A stretch of 64,000 nt of DNA, from the NCBI GenBank assembly GCA_029531795.1, contig JAPEIS010000009.1, positions 2,108,001-2,172,000 of the forward strand. Reading direction: 5' to 3'. A program made the translations under genes and the position numbers. The notes beneath the pieces were generated by a model. That model saw only the letters and a list, made by a program, of their open reading frames with translations. It ran no database searches and was not told where the DNA came from. Positions 59,923 to 64,000 of this stretch are shown in pieces. This DNA comes from Sclerotinia nivalis. Its lineage: Eukaryota > Ascomycota > Leotiomycetes > Helotiales > Sclerotiniaceae. Positions within the stretch are counted from its first letter, which is position 1; each line of letters begins with the position of its first letter.

Positions 59923-61418
59923 ATGTCTTTACAAATCCCTCACAGAGAAAGACCAGGTAGTGCTGCTCAAGCAGCGACAAAGGCCGTTATTCTGGTAAAT
60001 CTATGAAAATAATCAAATGCGCAAAGGAAAGAAGGCTGATGATGAGGCTAGGTTGGTGGACCATCCAGAGGAACCCGCTTTAGGCCATTGTCTTTGGATC
60101 TTCCAAAGGTATATCCATTTTATGCTCCTCCTGCTCAGGAAATCAATTAACTGTGCTTATTCATAGCCCCTCTTCGAAGTTGCTGGCCATCCCATCGTTT
60201 GGCACTGTCTCACCGCCATCGCAAAGGTCCCCTCTATTCAAGAAGTATGCATGATCGGATACTACGACGAATCTGTCTTCCGTGATTTCATTAAGGATGC
60301 CGCACATGAATTCCCTCAAATTAAGATCGTTTACCTTAGAGAATACCAAGCTTTGGGAACTGCTGGAGGTTTATATCATTTCAGAGATGCTATCCTTAAA
60401 GGGCGACCAGAACGTTTCTTCGTTCTGAACGCAGATGTTTGCTGTTCATTCCCATTGAATGATATGCTTAAGCTATTTGAGGACAAAGATGCTGAAGCTG
60501 TTATTCTTGGTACCCGTGTCAGTGAAGATGCTGCCAGCAACTTTGGTTGCATTGTTTCCGATTCGCACACCCGCCGAGTTCTACATTACGTTGAGAAACC
60601 CGAATCACACATCTCGAACTTGATCAACTGTGGTGTCTATCTCTTCGCAACCGAATGCATCTTCCCTTCCATCAGAACTGCCATCAAGCGCCGTACCGAC
60701 CGCCCACGTCTCGTTTCCTACCCATCCTCCGAGAACCTCGATTCCTCATTTTTCCAAGATGAAGAAGATGTACAAAAGAATGAAGTTCTCAGATTGGAAC
60801 AAGATATTTTGAGCGACCTTGCAGACAGCAAACAGTTCTTCGTTCATGAGACTAAGGATTTTTGGAGACAAATTAAAACTGCTGGCTCAGCTATCCCAGC
60901 TAACGCATTATACCTCCAAAATGCATTACAAACTGGATCTAAGGAATTGGCCAAACCATCCGCTAATATCCTCGGACCTGTATTCATCCATCCAACTGCA
61001 CATGTCGATCCAACTGCTAAACTTGGACCTAACGTTTCTATCGGTCCTCGTGCTGTCATTGGGGCTGGTGCTAGAGTAAAGGAGTCTATTGTTTTGGAGG
61101 ATGCTGAAATTAAGCATGATGCTTGTGTTCTTTATTCTATCATTGGATGGAACAGTAGAGTCGGTGCTTGGGCTCGTGTTGAGGGAACACCTACACCAGC
61201 TAACAGCCATACCACAAGTATTATCAAGAACGGGATTAAGGTTCAAAGTATTACTATTTTGGGTAAGGAATGTAGTGTTGGTGATGAAGTTCGTGTACAG
61301 AACTGTGTGTGTTTACCATTTAAAGAGTTGAAGAGGGTAAGAATTATTTCCCGGTATTCTTTTCGAACTATCGCTAACGATAATATAATAGGATGTGACC
61401 AACGAAGTCATCATGTAA
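59923..61418 (+). CDS. Mannose-1-phosphate guanylyltransferase, alpha-subunit-like (GMPPA type)
   Basis: Four exons (59,923-59,994; 60,052-60,108; 60,167-61,336; 61,392-61,418) give 1,326 nt, or 441 residues. The introns are 57, 58 and 55 bp. The nucleotidyltransferase signature VGGPSRGTRFRPLSLDLPK is encoded by exon two alone, followed by PLFEVAGHPIVWH. Later motifs are REYQALGTAGGLYHF, FFVLNADVCCSFPL and HYVEKPESHISNLINCGVYL. A C-terminal left-handed beta-helix is evident from hexapeptide-like repeats: IHPTAHVDPTAKLGPNVSIG, then AVIGAGARVKESIVLEDAEI. The end DVTNEVIM comes from a nine-codon last exon. The GGPSRGTRFRPLS spacing is the GMPPA form rather than the catalytic GMPPB form (GGFGTRLRPLT). 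In animals GMPPA binds GDP-mannose and regulates GMPPB. In fungi the product supports GDP-mannose supply for glycosylation and cell-wall mannan. Whether this copy is catalytic is unresolved. Confidence 0.93.
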
Positions 61419-62094
61419 TGGATCGGTGAGATTTATATGTATTCGAAAGAATTTACAATTAATACTATGTCGTTTTGTCGGAATGTTTGCCCTGTAATTC
61501 TCCTGATGATTACAAAAGCTCCTTATCTCATACTCTAGATCACATCTATTTGAATAATTCAATCAATTTCTAACAATATCACACCGAGCATTTGAAGTAT
61601 TATCATGTCTAAACACTAACCATACCTACCTAATGTTTATCGGGCAATTCTCGGGTCGGCATTTAAACAGAAGAATGTTTCGGGCTTCTCACGGTAAGAT
61701 GCCATTCAACTTTCTTTTTTCCCCCTTTGCAGCATCTTTTAAATTCTCGCAAATAGTATTGGTTACTGCAACAAGATTACTAGCGTCAGTGTAACAAATA
61801 AAGATGATTTACGAAAATCTCGGGCAAAGATATCGAATAGAGTTACTTCTGCATCATGCGCGTTTGTTACTCATCAAAATTTGGGGAGCGCCCAGAGGTA
61901 GACGTGATGTCTTAATTTGATGCATCATATGAGTGCGGGGGAGGAGGAGGAGGAGGGGGAACAATTTCTTCTTTGTATGGAAGAAAATATTTAAGCTTGA
62001 GAGATCCTCGGGTTTTCCAATTGATCGTTTTATATCAAAATATTCAGTTCCCAAACAACAAATCAACAGATTAGAACAATAACACCAAACAAAA
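61419..62094. promoter_or_regulatory. Intergenic: GMPPA 3' flank and OYE promoter
   Basis: These 676 bp hold no gene. The last 100 bp before the OYE start are A/C-rich (CAAACAACAAATCAACAG-like), typical of a fungal leader. A GGAGGAGGAGG tract lies at about 61,943. Confidence 0.45.
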
Positions 62095-63456
62095 ATGTCA
62101 ACACCAACACCCCATCCCCAACATGGTGTTCCATGTGGCACCAGTACCCCACGCCCAGGTCTTCGCAATACCGCTGCCCCAGGCGTAAGTCCTCCCTTCC
62201 TTTCTGACTCCCAAGTACACATTGCTAATATTAACCAGGTCTCCTTTTACACACCCCTTCAATCTCCTCCCTCTGGCACGGCCCTTTCCACCAATCCCCC
62301 CAAACTCTTCACCCCTCTCAAAATCCGCTCCCTCACCCTCCAAAACCGCATCATGCTCTCCCCAATGTGTCAATACTCCGCCTCTAATGGTCATTTCACC
62401 CCCTGGCACATGGCCCATCTCGGGGGTATGATTTCTCGAGGCCCCGGTCTTTCAATGGTAGAAGCTACCGCCGTATTACCCGAAGGACGTATCACACCCG
62501 AAGATAGTGGTCTTTGGCTCGATTCTCAGGGCGAGAAATTAAAAGAAATCGTCGAATTTGCGCATTCCCAAGGTCAGAAAATAGGTATTCAATTAGGCCA
62601 TGCGGGCAGAAAAGCAAGTATGGTAGCACCCTGGCTCGACCGCGCTGCAATCGCTACACCAGATGCAGGCGGGTGGCCTGATAATGTTAAAGGACCAAGT
62701 GCGATTCCGTTTGATGGACATCATTGTGTGCCCTCGGCAATGACACTAGAAGATATCCAAGAATTTAAAAACGCATGGGTGGCAGCTCTTGAAAGAGCAC
62801 TGAAAGCTGGTTTCGACGTCATTGAAATTCATAACGCGCATGGATATCTTCTCCATGAATTCTGTTCTCCAGTCTCCAATAAACGAACAGATCAATATGG
62901 AGGCAGTTTCGAGAATCGCATTCGTTTAACCCTTGAAATTATCGAGCTTACTCGTGAGAATATCCCGGATACAATGCCGCTTTTCTTGAGGATTAGTGCG
63001 ACTGATTGGTTAGATTATGAGGGATTTGAGGAAGATAGCTGGAAAGTAGAAGATTCAGCACGTTTGGCGCAGATTTTGACGGATAAGGGTGTCGATCTCA
63101 TGGATGTTAGTTCGGGGGCTAATCATCCCGCACAGAAAATTACGGCGAGACCTGGATATCAGGCGCCGTTTGCGAAGGAGATTAAGAGGGCGGTGGGGGA
63201 TAGGATGTTGGTTGGTGCAGTGGGGATTATTGCTAGTGGGAAACAGGCGGAGGCGCTTTTGACGGGGAAGGGCGGGGAGAGAGGGGTTGCTGGGGAAGAG
63301 GAGAAGGGAGAGACGGAATTGGATTTGGCGATTGTAGCGAGAGGATTCCAAAAAAATCCGGGATTGGTTTGGGAGTGGGCTGAGGAACTTGATGTTAGGA
63401 TTATGGTTGCGCATCAGATGAGGTGGGGATTTAGAGGGACGGCTGGAGGGCATTAG
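62095..63456 (+). CDS. Class III (YqjM-like) old yellow enzyme, NADH:flavin oxidoreductase
   Basis: Two exons, 62,095-62,184 and 62,239-63,456, give 435 residues. The FMN-dependent ene-reductase barrel is complete: KLFTPLKIRSLTLQNRIMLS, PMCQYSASNGHFTPWHMAHL, IQLGHAGRKAS, DVIEIHNAHGYLLHEFCSPV, SNKRTDQYGGSFENRIRL, GAVGIIASGKQAE and LAIVARGFQKNPGLV. The Cys in PMCQYS and the His pair in HNAHGYL are the hallmarks of the YqjM or thermophilic-like class, which reduces activated C=C bonds with NAD(P)H. The 54-nt intron (GTAAGT, CTAATATTAAC branch, CAG) has no stop and keeps frame, so an unspliced form would add 18 residues ahead of VSFYTPLQSP. I prefer the spliced form because the signals are strong. 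A non-conserved acidic loop (GKGGERGVAGEEEKGETEL) sits before the last strand. A cytosolic detoxification or secondary-metabolism role is possible; no neighbouring cluster is visible. Confidence 0.93.
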   Translation: MSTPTPHPQHGVPCGTSTPRPGLRNTAAPGVSPPFLSDSQVHIANINQVSFYTPLQSPPSGTALSTNPPKLFTPLKIRSLTLQNRIMLSPMCQYSASNGHFTPWHMAHLGGMISRGPGLSMVEATAVLPEGRITPEDSGLWLDSQGEKLKEIVEFAHSQGQKIGIQLGHAGRKASMVAPWLDRAAIATPDAGGWPDNVKGPSAIPFDGHHCVPSAMTLEDIQEFKNAWVAALERALKAGFDVIEIHNAHGYLLHEFCSPVSNKRTDQYGGSFENRIRLTLEIIELTRENIPDTMPLFLRISATDWLDYEGFEEDSWKVEDSARLAQILTDKGVDLMDVSSGANHPAQKITARPGYQAPFAKEIKRAVGDRMLVGAVGIIASGKQAEALLTGKGGERGVAGEEEKGETELDLAIVARGFQKNPGLVWEWAEELDVRIMVAHQMRWGFRGTAGGH

Positions 63457-64000
63457 GGGGTTTTATTTAGTGGGTGTTGAAGGAGAGATGATGGGACGGA
63501 AGAGAAGAGGGGGGGTAGTGGGGAGTTGGAGTGAAAAAGCAAGAAATGGCGAGAGATATTAAGGAATTGGTTTCTATCCTTCACACTGATGATCAGTTTT
63601 ATCGAAGAGGACATTGTTTTTTCGCTTCTTTATACACACATAATTTTCTAGTTCACTTCTTTTAACATTTGTCTTTATGTTTGTTTTCCTTTTTCGTCAT
63701 CTATCTTCACTATGATATTATCACAATGCCCTTTTTCTACTCGTATAATTTTCACATGTAACTTCTCTTCTCTTGACCGAAATAATAGACAAGTATTTAA
63801 AAACCGCTTTATTGCTCACTCTCCAGTTTTGTCCCCATCAAGTCCAGTATTCTTTCACATCGTTGCTAAGTGTCTACAGATAATTAATGAAATCTCCCAT
63901 GCTTCGATTTGTGCTACTATTTCAATGCATTCTGTATTGCATACAGATATGATGATCACATCTCAATATCTCGTTGCATATCATAGACTCTTCAGCACCT
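63457..64000. other. 3' flank to window end
   Basis: No gene seen. It begins G-rich, then turns T-rich (TTTTTCGTCATC and similar), as expected for the 3' UTR and terminator of the OYE gene. Confidence 0.5.

Noticed and set aside
60926..61246. 106-codon minus frame
   Set aside because: Antisense shadow of the GMPPA beta-helix exon.

Overview
The window reads as nuclear DNA of a filamentous ascomycete. The evidence is short spliced introns (mostly 48-143 bp, GTAAGT-type donors, CTAAC/TTAAC-type branch points), gene families restricted to or typical of such fungi (DUF1752/DUF3295, 2EXR-like, DUF6604, fungal dynamin, class III old yellow enzyme), a Tad1/I-type LINE, and RIP-like G-to-A / C-to-T decay of that LINE. 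A leotiomycete such as the Botrytis/Sclerotinia group is my guess; no marker gene proves it.

Layout: 1-8,287 carries no convincing gene and is rich in simple repeats and G-poor tracts. A DUF1752/DUF3295 regulator gene (-) lies at 8.3-10.1 kb. From 10.1 to 28.3 kb is an 18-kb gene desert holding one short 5'-truncated LINE copy. A CCCH + RWD-like + CHY zinc-finger gene (-) lies at 28.3-31.3 kb. A full-length but dead 5.9-kb LINE (-) occupies 34.5-40.4 kb. The right third is gene-dense: a 2EXR-like gene (-), an HP1 heterochromatin protein (-), a DUF6604 pseudogene (-) containing a second truncated LINE copy, a SAP-SWIM-RING gene (+), a dynamin-family GTPase (-), a GMPPA-type mannose-1-phosphate guanylyltransferase subunit (+) and a class III old yellow enzyme (+).

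Exon models were built by hand from splice signals and protein continuity. Each intact multi-exon model has a coding length divisible by three. The main structural story is one LINE family inserted three times, each copy with a perfect 12-14 bp target-site duplication and a (TCAA)n-type tail. The long copy shows systematic D>N, G>S/R/E, C>Y, W>stop and Q>stop changes expected from RIP. One short copy sits inside the coding sequence of the DUF6604 gene, which also has two nonsense codons. An HP1 gene, whose family acts on RIP-mutated AT-rich heterochromatin in Neurospora, lies between the two LINE copies of the right half; this is probably coincidental.

There is no operon-like logic here. The neighbours are unrelated housekeeping, chromatin and ubiquitin-type genes. 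Shared intergenic regions lie between the divergent dynamin/GMPPA pair and the divergent DUF6604/SAP-SWIM-RING pair. I found no tRNA, rRNA or CRISPR-like feature.
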